NCBI RefSeq assembly: GCF_000001735.4
Contig: NC_003070.9
Location: 25,281,971-25,345,970 of the forward strand
Source: Arabidopsis thaliana
Taxonomy: Eukaryota > Streptophyta > Magnoliopsida > Brassicales > Brassicaceae
Direction: 5' to 3'
DNA: 64,000 bases
This document shows, one piece after another, positions 14,701 to 26,258 of this stretch. Under the pieces are notes generated by a model. It saw nothing but the letters and a program-made list of their open reading frames with translations. It made no database searches and was not told the origin of the DNA. Numbering within the stretch: position 1 is the stretch's first letter; every line of letters starts with the position of its first letter. Both the position numbers and the translations under genes were made by a program.

Positions 14701-14744
14701 ATCCGTAAACTGAAAACATTGGAACCGGATTGAGAATCAGCCAT
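5737..14744 (-). CDS. REV3: DNA polymerase zeta catalytic subunit REV3 (B-family polymerase)
   Basis: Catalytic subunit of translesion polymerase zeta, which extends past UV and crosslink lesions in the nucleus. Twenty-one exons close in phase: 14633-14744, 14390-14472, 14245-14302, 14100-14149, 13818-13930, 13697-13739, 13519-13587, 12959-13102, 12518-12871, 10819-12439, 10426-10617, 9875-10227, 9427-9569, 8760-9342, 8537-8683, 8083-8355, 7810-7917, 7521-7726, 7008-7311, 6305-6922 and 5737-5910. The product is 1915 residues, or 1889 if a 78-base segment in exon 9 is spliced out. Polymerase motif A is [10 protein letters not shown], motif B is [17 protein letters not shown], and motif C is YGDTDS, split across the exon 18/19 junction. 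The C-terminus has two cysteine clusters, CILCGEVV...CNRC and CRHCGG...CNSLAC, the zinc and Fe-S modules that bind accessory subunits. The large, low-complexity exon 10 is the poorly conserved middle typical of REV3. The start follows the [10 protein letters not shown]-terminus. Confidence 0.97.
12610..12687 (-). other. Frame-neutral optional intron inside REV3 exon 9
   Basis: The segment is exactly 78 bases, begins GTAATTTT and ends GTAG on the coding strand, and contains no in-frame stop. Splicing it joins ...ATSS to DILNQQF; retaining it adds 26 residues. My memory of the published protein is the spliced form. Confidence 0.6.
13995..14023. repeat. Poly(A)/poly(T) homopolymer in REV3 intron 4
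   Basis: An uninterrupted run of about 29 A on the + strand, which is poly(T) in the REV3 transcript. It lies within the intron 13931-14099. Exact length is likely variable between accessions and prone to sequencing error. Confidence 0.9.
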
Positions 14745-15506
14745 GGCTGTTTCGCCGTGACTTTGACCGGAACCACGAATTATGATTTGGCGCCAGTACC
14801 CGCAGAATCTGAAACCAAAAAATCAAACCGGATCATTCCGTTTTAAATCTTCTAACCAAACGGTTATAGTTCGGTTCATTTTGTTTAAGACGTGGTTACC
14901 TTCAGTGAATCGCTCTCTCTTGCTTGTAGTTTCTTCTACTCTACCTAACCGCGACGCCGCCTGAGTTATCCCAGCTACTTAACCGTTCTCCGACAAAGGT
15001 TGCCGGTGTAAAATGTCAAAAAGCAGAAAAGCAACAAACATTTAATTAGTGGGCCTGATAAATATAATGGGCCAATCTAAATTTTAATTATCCATTATGC
15101 TTTTTTGAAAATTTACCCCAAGTTAAATATTCTGTGACCCGTTTAAATCTAAAAACCCAAATCCACATTTGCATAAACTCTATGAAAAGCGAAATTTCAA
15201 ATGGATGGTTCTTGGAAGATATTAGATCTTGTATGTGTATCTTCAACTGAAGGACAAGACAAGTGCCCGTTAACTAGGAGTTGTCTTTTAACAGATGAGA
15301 AAAAGACAGCAAAATAAAAGACAAAGCCATTTAAAGCCTAAAGTATAACTCATTTGATTCAATTTTCATAACAAATAATTATTCAATAAAAACAAATCGA
15401 CCACTAGTCCCAGACGTGGGAGTGACGTAACGACCTCGTGTAAGAACTATCGGAGATACAAAAATATAATAGGAAAAATTAAAGAAAAAAGAATATAATA
15501 ATTGAA
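14745..15506. other. Intergenic: REV3 promoter and 3' flank of the LRR kinase gene
   Basis: About 760 bases between the REV3 start and the stop codon of the next minus-strand gene. Apart from the two TGGGCC motifs listed separately, I see no gene or RNA in it. Confidence 0.6.
15050..15073. promoter_or_regulatory. Paired TGGGCC (site II-like) motifs upstream of REV3
   Basis: TGGGCC occurs at 15050-15055 and again at 15068-15073, about 310-330 bases upstream of the REV3 start codon. TGGGCC/T site II elements bind TCP factors and are common in promoters of replication and growth genes, which fits REV3. The motif match is seen; the function is inferred. Confidence 0.4.
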
Positions 15507-18214
15507 TCAGATTTTGTCGATGTTCTCAGAGACGTTCTTCATACGTGGACGGACTTCAGGGTCACCTTCGGTACAAGCGAGAGCTAGATGAAAAACGGAC
15601 AAGACTTGTTGCTTGGCGTGAACTTCTTGAAGTAACATTGGATCAACCATGTCCGACAATGGAGTCTCCTCTTCAAACCCTTTCCTCACCCACTTCACCA
15701 AATCCGGCACCTCAACAACCACCGTAGACGTCGAGGAAGAGCTTAACGGAGAAGAATCCGGCGATTTCCCGGTGAGAAGCTCCATAAGCACAACACCGAA
15801 GGAGTATACGTCCCATTTCTGAGTAGGCCTCCCTCCAGGGAGCCGGGCCTCGGGGGCTTTATAGCCGTTGGATCTATCTGAGGGTTTGATGGAAGTGTAA
15901 GGAAGAGCTCCACCTAAGAAACCACCCGCAGCAGAGGAGGAGGAAGGTTCGTTAGAAGAGGCAGAAGCGGCAGTGATGGTGATGAGACGTGTGAGACCGA
16001 AGTCAGAGATGTAAGGAGTGAAGGAGGAATCAAGAAGAATGTTGGAAGGCTTAACGTCGCCATGTACCAACTTCCTTGGACTACACTCGTGTAGATAAGC
16101 TAACCCACGCGCAGCTCCTTTTGCGATCTTTATACGCGTTGACCATGTTAAGCTCGGTGATGGTTGACCATTCCTCCCTATTCACACACCAAAACAAACA
16201 AGTATCCAATATTAAAGTAAGTAATGAGTTACGATGAGAAAAAGACGGGACAGCTAGAGGCTCAACAGAGTGGGTGTATAAAATCATTACTCTTAGCCCA
16301 CAAGTAAACTTCTCTCATCATTGTTTCCTCATTCTGCTATTTTTACTAATTACTTCTACTCTAAGACTCTACCACACTTAAATCATATACTAATACTTAA
16401 AAAAGATATTTATTATTCGGACATGTCGAATTCTCTTACAAGACATGTCTCTTTTACATGTAACTTGACTAAATTCTAAATTAAAATACCAAAATATGCC
16501 TAAAAAGAGAAAGAAATCTTGGTCCACTCTTGCTTTGACAATCCCACAAACTATCTCTCAGATCTAATCTCATCTCTCACTAAGGTAGTAATGTCTAATC
16601 TAGCGTTGACAAAGTCAAAGTCAACATAAATTTCTTAAGTCAATAGAACAGAACCGGATCTCAAACTTTAGTTAGTAGACTAATTCGATAAGCAGAAAAA
16701 GAAGAAGGAAGAAGTAATGTAATACCTCTAAGAGCATCAGCTAAACTTCCATTGTTAACGAAGTCACTAATCAAAAGCTTCTCATCAGGAGCCCAATAAT
16801 AAGCTCTTAACTTCACCACATTAGGATGTTTCACTTTCCCCATAGCTTGAACCTCCGTAACAAACTCTTTATACCTCTGTTCCCCTCCTTCCCCAAGTCG
16901 CCGCACCGCCACCGGAACTCCATTCCCTAACACCACTTTATACACTATCCCTAACCCACTCTTCCCCAAAACATATGCAGAAGCTCTCAACAACTCATCA
17001 AGCTCAAAAGAAAACCCTTTATCAATCGCTACAAGCTCTCCATCTCCTTTCCCTTCTCCTCTCTCATTACCTTCCGCTTCCGAATCATCCTCTTTCGGAA
17101 ACCCCGTGATACAACAACACGATTTCCCCTTCACCGAACCACCACCGAGTTTCGCATTCCCTGTGCAGCTACACCCTCCCTCAGAGTCTTTTTTCTTCCA
17201 GTACAAGTAAACTAACACTAAACCAATAAAAGCTACACTTGCTGCATCTGCCACCGAGATCAACACTATTAATCCAGTACTTAACCCTCTTCTAGAATCC
17301 GCATTATTCTCGGGCGACTTTCGAGTCCCCGGAGAGTTCTCATCAGTGTCTTTACAAGTTTTCTGGAGAGGGAAACCACACAGTTTCGGATTATTGAGAA
17401 ATGCGGTTGGCCCCTGGTTAGAGAACGAACCAGATTGAGGAATCTCGCCGGAGAAATCGTTGTTCCGGAGATCAAGAGAGACTGTCACCGGTAGATTTCC
17501 TAAGGAATTAGGGATTTGGCCGGATAAATGGTTAAAGGAGAGATTCAAAGTACCAGAGAGAGACTTAAGCTCTCCGATATCCTTAGGGATTTCGCCGGAA
17601 AATTCGTTAGCAGAGAGATCAAGCTGAGCTAAATTAGTCAATTCCGGCCAGATATCACCAGGAATCTCACCGGAAAAGTTGTTAGCGGAGAGGATCAACC
17701 GTTGAAGCTGTTTACACTTGTTGAGATCCGGTGAAAGAGTTCCAGAGAGCGAATTCATAGACAAATCGAGATTCTGAAGCTTTGGGAGTTTACAGATCGA
17801 AGGAGGAAGAGTACCGGAGAGATTGTTACCGTATAAGAAGATACTATGAAGCGACGTCGCGTTGAATAATTGAGTAGGAATTGAACCGTAAAGTTCGTTG
17901 TTGTGGAGGTTAAGACGACGGAGGTAAATAAGTGAGCCAAGCTCTGAGGGGATGTAGCCACGGAGATGTTTTCCGGCGAGGGAAATTCCAACGACGCGAG
18001 AGGTAGAAGAGTCTGAGATGTTCATACAGGAGATTCCGGACCAATGACAAGGATCGGTGTCGTTATCGTTCCAATCGGAGAAAGCGGAGGAGGAGGAGTG
18101 ATCGACGGCGGATTTGAGTGAGAGTAAAGCGATACCGTCGGGGGAAAGAGAAAGAGAAGGAGAAGTGTTGAGGAGATGAAGAAGAAGATGGAGAAGAAGT
18201 GAGAGAAGGATCAT
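15507..18214 (-). CDS. LRR receptor-like kinase (LRR III type), probable atypical kinase
   Basis: Plasma-membrane receptor-like kinase of 719 residues from two exons, 16726-18214 and 15507-16177. In order: a leucine-rich signal peptide (about 1-24), an LRRNT segment with the DPCHWSGISC pair of cysteines, about seven leucine-rich repeats of the NLSGTLPPSI type, a short LCGFPLQKTC cap, a single membrane helix (LIVLISVADAASVAFIGLVL), a cysteine- and acid-rich juxtamembrane stretch, and the kinase domain. The kinase is unusual: the beta-3 lysine position reads VAVRRL and the catalytic loop reads VHGDVKPSN instead of HRD, while SDFG is kept. This is common in LRR III receptors, which often signal with little catalytic activity. 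By recall this is At1g67510; I know no established symbol. Confidence 0.93.
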
Positions 18215-20841
18215 TTCTCTGTACTTGAATTTTTCTGGTTTGTGAAAATAACAGAGAGTGAAGAAGGTGGGTGACGAAAGAATGAGAGATTGGTTGGTTC
18301 TTGAAGGGTATTTATTTATGTTAGTTATACCTTTTTAATCATACTGTAATCAATTAATTAAGGGCAAAACATCAATTTATGGCAACGTATTTAATAATTC
18401 AATTACAAATTTTTTGTTTTCATTTAATTTAGTTTGACATAACACATTTTTGTAATAATGTTTGCCAAAATTTCTATTGGTCATCAGTAATTTTGTCGAT
18501 TGATACCGTTTTGATTGTGACTAATCGTAAAATATATAGCGGTATTACAAATATCATTTTTATTGTAATGTTTTAGAAAAAAAAGTTTTACTGTTTGGGG
18601 GTTCATAAATTAGATCCACTATTAACATAAAATTATCTAAATTAGTAATGTTTATATTGATGAGTACTATAATTTTGACTGACTGTGAGTACTGTAATTT
18701 TGAGACTTTGTGAACAAAGGTAAAAGTATGGTGGCATGTGTAATTGATTGCCAATTATATATTTATTTATCATAATGATATTTTTTTTTCGCCATTTTTT
18801 TTTTTTCATTATAATGATATCATAATGATAAAGAAACAAAAAAAGAGAGAAAAATATCATAGTGGTCCTCACAAACATGGATTAGCCTAATCCAAATGTT
18901 GATTAGGGTAAATAACTAACACTACTCACGTAAGTGTTAGGGATTAGCAAATGAAGGAGGTACGGAACATTGTAACTCCTTGGGAACTGTTACGGTCAGG
19001 GTCCCTGTCCCTCACTTAGCCGTCGAAGTAAATGCCATGCCTTTGACACGTGCTCGCTGGTCTCTCAAAGTCTCTGTATAGAAGTTTTTTCCAATAATTG
19101 TGTTTAAAATTGAGTTTTATAAATCTTTTTCTTATTATAAATCTTTTTCTTATTATTTCAATTTTGCGACTAACATCTTAGAATATTTTTCATAAAAGGG
19201 TTATCAATTTAGTTTAAATTAATTTTTCTGTAAATTTACATTTTAGAATCAGTTTAAAATGAATTTTCTGTAAATGTACATTTAAACTATACTATTTGAG
19301 GTGTGTTGTTAATGTCGTTATGTCCCCCTATAATCATTAAAACACGCTTAGAAGCTAACTAAAGCATGAAATCTATAAGATAATATCTTATTTAAGTGAA
19401 GTATGAGAAATGAGATTAAATCATTTTATTTATCACATCATGTTTCTACTGTCTAGTCTACTAAACTAGGATAAAATTATTTCACCGTCATTGTTGCTAG
19501 TTTCGAAAGTGGCTTTATATTTGCTATGCTTACGGATTCTTTTGGTTTTGGCTGGCTTGGCTAAATTTTAATTCTATTATTCACATGATCAAGAAATTGA
19601 ACCAAAATTAATATCACTACTTACCAATTTGGTATGAGTTTTTTTTTTCCGACCAATGTTGTCCGCAACTGTTAAAATATACAGTACATCTACATCATAC
19701 ATGTTTCTGTCATGTGGTAGTTCGATTTGTAGAATGGACCAACAAACTACTCTCACGTGTTACCATACAGATATTATATCACGTTCTACCATACAATCTT
19801 AACACATATAGATATAGTCTCAAGATTGAAAATGAACATCGTAAAGATTACTCAACTTCAGCAGCTCTTTAAAGTTTTGTATTACCAACAAAAAATTTCC
19901 AATACAAATACTGGTGGAAAAATATTCTCCCGAATTTTGCTTTTTCCCTTCTACTTTGCTCTTTTTTTTATTTTTCATTGTTCTTACATCATTTAGCCGT
20001 CACACCCAATTGATAAAAAGAAAAAGAAATGAGTATATGGATTCCTAGGTATAATGATGTCTGGATTATCTGTTACAAGTTTTACACCAAGAATATTAAT
20101 GATGATATCAGCATATTGGAAGAAGATGAAGCACTCATTGATTCCACCGGTGGATGAGTTTCTCTCAAGAAACCGTAATCCTTTTGCTTTGCACCCAAGT
20201 CATATTCTTTTCGATTATCTTAATTAGCGTTAGTTCTATCTTGCATTATGTTGGCTCCTATGTCGTCTTTTGAAGAAGAGAGGTAGACCCTATTTTGCTA
20301 AACTTATGTACTGTATAACATAATAATACTATTTTGCCCAAAAAAGAAGAAGTTATGAGCATGACTTTATATGAATACATCATTAATATTCTACCGGAAC
20401 GACATATAGTAGCTAGATTTCTACGGAATTTCTTCAGTTTGCGAGTTCTATATAATACAATACTTATCATATAAAGTTGTATGTTTTAATATTAATATTA
20501 TTGGTGAATGTGGTTAGAAGTTCTTGTCCAAGTTATTTAGACCTTAAATATTACTTCCATGTGTTATATTTTACATGTTATCTCTTGAATTTGGTCTTCT
20601 TTTATGTATCAATTAAGTTGAGATGAATATGTATAGATCTTTTACTTTCCCGGATTCGGATAACGGAAAAATTTATAAGAGTCATGCATGCACGTATATT
20701 GATACTTAAGATATTACTTGCTCTTGTAAGAGTATGTATCCTAATTCCCGAATATATAATCCGTTTATATCTCTATTAAACGAAGAAAAACATTTCAAGT
20801 AACAATGAGATTCACATTATATCAGTTTTCTTATTTTCAAT
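18215..20841. other. Intergenic 2.6 kb between two receptor kinase genes
   Basis: Promoter and leader of the LRR kinase (left part) and 3' flank of the S-domain kinase (right part). It is AT-rich with many short homopolymers. A 42-codon ORF at 20029-20157 (plus, starting MSIWIPRYNDVW) is too short and isolated to call. No TSD-bounded transposon or RNA gene was found. Confidence 0.5.
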
Positions 20842-23800
20842 TCACCTTGCCTCCAGCACCGTGATGGTAATACTCGCCGATACATTTTCCGGCTCCTGTG
20901 GCTCAACCTTCATTTCTGGAAAGCTTCTCCGGGGACCATCATAGAAAGCAGGCTCTTTAGGCAAAGAAAGAGCATTATTTCCTTCGCCATATATCATGGA
21001 CACAACGTCTAACATACTTGGTCTATCTTCCGCGTTTTCTTGTACACACAATAGAGCAACTTGAACGCATCTCAACACTTGAGGGTAATCAAGCGCAGAA
21101 TCTCTCAAAGACAGATCTATCACCTCACGAATTTTGTTCTCTTTAAACAGATTCCACACCTGAGAAAACAGAGTTTCAGCGACTAGTCGACTACGCAAGC
21201 AAGAAAGATGAGAATGTTAACAAATAAGAGAAGAAAGTTTTGCTTTTACATGAACTATGAGATTCAAAGGTCCTTCTAAGTCATGGTGAAAGCTATTGTT
21301 CTTCCTCCCACAAATGATTTCGAGCATTAGAACCCCAAAGCTGAACACATCTGATTTCGCCGAGAATAGTCCTTCTCTAAAATACTCCGGCGACATATAG
21401 CCACTACACAAGAGAGCCTATTAAAATGTGATCAAAGAATCTTCTCCTTGTTTCTAGTCACTCTTAACTTACAATGTGCCAGCAACTCTTTTGGTGTTGG
21501 CTCTTGTTTCTTCCGCTCCAAATATCCGAGCCAATCCAAAATCCGATATTTTCGGATTCATATCCTCGTCTAGCAAAATATTACTAGCTTTGATGTCTCT
21601 ATGTATCACTTTCAATCTTGAGTACTTGTGAAGGTACAAAAGCCCTTGAATGATTCCTTCCATGATCCTGAACCGCAACGTCCAATCCAAAACGTTTTTC
21701 CTCAAGGGATCTGCACATATTTGTTGACATTTTTTCAGATGTAATCTCGAAAGATTCTTAGCCTTTTAATAACCAAAATCTCACCAAAGAGGAAGTAGTC
21801 AAGGCTCTTGTTCTGCATGTATTCATAAATCAGCATTTTCTCATCTTTTTCGATGCAACATCCTAAAACCTGAACAAGATTTGTATGCTGAAGCTTTGCA
21901 ATAAGTATAGCTTCGTTTTTAAACTCCACTAATCCTTGGCCAGATGCTAAAGATAGTCTCTTGATAGCCACTTCTTCCCCATTTAATAACTTTCCCTTCA
22001 AGAAAGTAGCAGAAACATAAAAATCTGCTTTAAGTTAATCTAAAAAACATGAAGACTCTGGACTACCTTATATACAGGACCAAAACCTCCTTCACCGAGC
22101 TTGTTTTCATCGGAGAAGTCATCTGTTGCCGATACTACACTTTCAAAGCTAAAAATCTGAAGCTCGTTATTACTCTTCCTTTCATTTCTCTTGTGTATGC
22201 AGCTCCTATCAATTCCCAATTCACGTAGTAGCATTTCTTGGTCTATTGTTGAACCAAACCTTAGTGATAAAATTCTCCTCCGTATGAAACCAATCACTAA
22301 CATATTAATAGCAAATATTACATTAATAGACATGCTTTTACAAATATTATTCAGCTAAATCTCAGGTACGTACGTACCTTGAGGAGTGAGCTCTCTCCAT
22401 AGAAAGTAGTATATTCCACGAAATAAAACACGTCCTGGATCATAAAAAGAAAGAAAGAGGGTGAACTTGTTAGTAAGAAAACCATTGAGACTAAAACTGT
22501 TTTGTGAGTAATTCTGATACAATTTCTACCTTTTACATTAAATTTCCTCAACACGAGATAGATTATAAACCAAATTATAGGTGTCATGAGGAACAGTGTT
22601 GCCACAACAATATGCCAAGCTGCCACTTTTTTGTTCTCTTGACCTACAACATATTCAATATTCCAGAAAACTTAATGTCCAATAGATTTGCTGCAGTTAC
22701 TAAAGCGACACTGACAAAAAAAACAGAGAATATATTTCCACAAGTTATATACCATTTCCACGGATATATATAGTTCTAGGACTATGAGAAGCCGACCCTT
22801 TGTTGGTAGGATAAGTATTCCAGATTTCGCAACCCGTACCATCCGGCTCGGTTGAAGCATAGGCAAGACAAGAAGAGTTTTGCAAACATATAGCACTGCA
22901 ATCAACTGAACTAAACGTTCCACTAAGTACAAAACCATTGCTTGCGGAAGAAGATACTGTCACTCTGAAAGAAGTGAACCCATATGGCTCATCCCGGACT
23001 ACGTAACCTGCAGCCAAACAATTCCGGTTCCTATAATTTTGCCTGTTACGTTGCCGATGCATTTGCTCTCTACGCAAAATGCCTTGTTCGTCTATCATTA
23101 TGGTTGGAAAAAATGTTCTGGCATCGTCCTGATCACCTGAATACATAAAATATTGTCCACTCTTGGTTGAAACGAAGGAAAAGAGGAAACCGCATTCGTT
23201 TAACTCCTCTTCGGAGAACCGACCTTTATTCCAAAGCCCGCTACTCCAATACATGTTTCCACGCCACAAGATGGTCAATACGTTTGTGATATTAGTATCC
23301 ATCCCAAAGACAAAAGATCCAGAAGCAGGTAAAGTATCACCTAACCATGATGTAAGTTCCCATCTCTTCCTGGTCTTGCCATCGAAACCTAGTTTCATCC
23401 CAGGAAGAAGAGTATCTGTTGGATAATCGAAACTTTGCCACAAAACCCGCTTCATCGATCCATCAGCATCCATCTCTTGGAGCTGAAGATTTCCAGAATC
23501 CAAAAGCTGAAGGGTTGTGTTTCTTGTGGTTTCTATAGAGCTTAGCTCAAGCATGGTTGATGCTCCTCTTAAAATCTTCAATCTGCCAAGAGAATCCACT
23601 GTGAGGCTTCCAGAGCGGTCTGAGATTGGATTGTTACGGTTAGCAATCCAGACAGGTCTGTCCTGGCTATCAGTATTAAGATAAAGATTGTTGAACCAAA
23701 TTCCAAGATACAAGTTTTCTGAATTCTTAAAGTTGAAAAACTTGAGTTTGAAGATTTTAAAAGCAGAAACGAGCTCTTGCCCATCTTTCAAGAACTGACC

Positions 23801-23887
23801 CTGATGTAGCGTATCTGTTTCACTGCATGATTTTCCTAACAAGAGAGATAAAGTAAGAAGAGAGACAAAGATGCCATTTGAACACAT
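20842..23887 (-). CDS. G-type lectin (S-domain) receptor-like protein kinase
   Basis: Membrane receptor kinase with an S-locus type extracellular region. Eight exons close in phase: 22753-23887, 22530-22643, 22378-22434, 22067-22296, 21785-21995, 21473-21710, 21250-21403 and 20842-21159, giving 818 residues. A signal peptide (about 1-22) precedes a bulb-type lectin domain (GIWFNNLY..., [29 protein letters not shown]), then a PAN-like cysteine cluster ([19 protein letters not shown]), one membrane helix in exon 2, and a complete kinase: glycine loop [34 protein letters not shown] and SPEYF. The catalytic residues look intact, unlike the neighbouring LRR kinase. The join into exon 4 uses the TTAG acceptor at 22297/22298, the only one I found that keeps frame; this is the least certain boundary. 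By recall At1g67520. Confidence 0.88.
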
Positions 23888-25690
23888 AGTTTCAGAAAGA
23901 TGGATGATTTGGCAAATAGATTTCTTTCTAAAGTGGTTTTTTAAAGATATATCTTGTTTGTGATCAAAGTCATATCAGAAGTTCCAAGTCTACTACGCTG
24001 GGAGACAAAATTGAAGTCTTGGCCGTTGAAGTTTCTAAGCAACAGCTGTTATCACAACTAATTAGCAAGAAAGTGACCACAAAATTGAAGTTGACTCTTA
24101 TTACCTAAAACAAGACACATACATAACAGAACCAGACGCCATGCTCTTGAGCAATTGTTTTTGTTTTTAACGAACATCTCACGCCTGTTGGGAGAATACA
24201 ACACCCAATAAGGATTTAAAAGGGGGAGACTACTTACCTGAGAAATAAAAAGCCAATTGCTACCAAGAGAGGAGAAACAGAGTTATATCATTTCTTCATA
24301 AAAAGACAAAAAAGTATTTCATCATGGTTCATAAAACCCCAAATCTTATTGGTAAAGAAAAATAAATAATTTATAATCATTTTGTTGAAAGAAAAAAACC
24401 CAAAAAAAAAAAAGAAATAAGAAATCCAAAAGCTTCTTGTATTGATTGAACGGAAAATGTTGTTAGAGTACATAATAATAACCCTGTTTTACTTGGTAAG
24501 GAGACCATTTTATTGGTTTCAATGGTAGAAAAGAATACAAGAATCAGACTTAGCTTGTAACATATAACTGGTTAGAAATAAAGACTCAAGTAAGGTATAT
24601 CATCCGTGGAATTGTTGACCTTCGAATCTTGGGTTACAAGCAAACGTAACAATCGTTGAAGCTATCGATGGAAGATAAAGACTTCCTCGAATCCATTCTC
24701 TAGCTTATTAGGTCTTCTCTACAATCCACAACAACTTGAGAAAGACGACTATGTATGAAGTACCTCGAAAGAAAGTGAAGGAATAATGAGAAATGAGAGA
24801 AAATTGGTAACTCAAGAGTGTGATAAACTGCTCATATTGTTTCTCTACTATGTGTGGGTTCCGTGGAGAAGGAGAAGAATATACGACATAGTTTTGATAA
24901 ACCAATTTAAAAGTTTTAATGATTTTACTATTACAGTATTAGATGTTTTCGAAGCTAGAAGATTTTCTCTCTTTTTCTTTTTTTTTGGCAAGAATTTAGG
25001 TAACAAATATAACAACTCAAAAACAATATTTTTATATTTAAGTCTGATATAAAATAAATAAATGATAATAATTTTCAAATTATAAATTTAAAAATCTAAT
25101 AAATTATAAATACAAAATGATAATTAAAAAGACGCTAAAAACTTCAATCCGCCTGGGTGGATGGGAAGAAGCAAATCTTTGAGTGAGTTTTTAATTCAAG
25201 AATAATTAAAATACTCCATTTGGTGATTTGGTGGACCGTTAGAAATTAAAAGCAAAATGCAAAAATATTCAAGTGGGATAACATAATTTAACTGACAATT
25301 TGTTCATGTTTCCACTAACTTTTCTGATGGAAAAAAACGCACTATTTGCAACTATAACGCACTAATCTCTTAAAAAAAAAGGTTAACCATAAACTCTAAA
25401 CTCTTCCAAAAAAGCTTAAATACTCCTAACTAACCAAATTAATCTTTTAAACAAAAGTCAAAAAGTTACAAATTATATGAAAACTCACGTCAACCCCAGT
25501 TACAATATTGTCTCTGGAAAACTTCCTAAAACTAGTACATTAAATAAATATTTATAGAAAGAACCGTTCATTAGTTTTAAATTAGAATACTAATTAACAT
25601 CACAGTAATGCCGTTCTTAACTTAATAATTTTTAAAACAGAACACACAGATTCTTAAGTACTTCCTCCTCCACTCGAATATCTTTTTATT
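23888..25690. other. Intergenic 1.8 kb
   Basis: Upstream region of the S-domain kinase on the left and promoter of PUB7 on the right. AT-rich; no supported gene or repeat element. Confidence 0.5.
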
Positions 25691-25707
25691 CTCTCTCTCT
25701 CTCTCTC
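25691..25707 (+). repeat. (CT)n tract in the presumed PUB7 leader
   Basis: A perfect CT dinucleotide run of 17 bases about 550 bases before the PUB7 start codon. CT tracts are common in Arabidopsis 5' leaders close to transcription starts. A GT donor-like site near 25839 suggests a leader intron before the start codon. Confidence 0.6.
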
Positions 25708-26258
25708 ACATTTAACCCCAAAATCATGGATCGCCTTACCAAGAACAAAACCCTAATTCATCATCACTTGTCTGATTCTTCTCTATTGGTTTATCTTTTA
25801 TGAACCTTCCTCCTTGGCCGGTCTCTCAATATCCCCGGTATGTAAATGTTTGACCTCTATCTTATCTCTTCTGTTCTGTTCTTTGTTTTGTCTTTGTTTG
25901 TCCATTTTTGGTTGTTACTGGTTCCACACGTGTTCTCCGCAGCTTTATTTTTAGTGCTCTCTTTTATTTTTAATGTAATTCGCAATTTTTTCTATTAATC
26001 GTAGAATTTCCCGGTTTTTGTGGATGTGTTTCAGTTCCGTTATTGCAATTTTTCCAGGATTTGCTGTTTGAATAAAAAATTCTGTTTTTTTTTTCTTTCT
26101 CTTTTCTGGGTTAAGATCTTTTTCTCATAGCAAAGGTAATTTCTGTGATTGTAGCATGATTCATTGTTTGTTTTAATAATTTCTCTGAATTCATGTATTG
26201 ATTCCTTTGTTTCTGGGAGATTTTTGTAGTTTTAGAGTTGTTTTGGTGAGGTTTGATC

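Noticed and set aside
20029..20157. 42-codon ORF starting MSIWIPRYNDVW
   Set aside because: It looks slightly protein-like, but it is short, has no splice context and has no recognised family.
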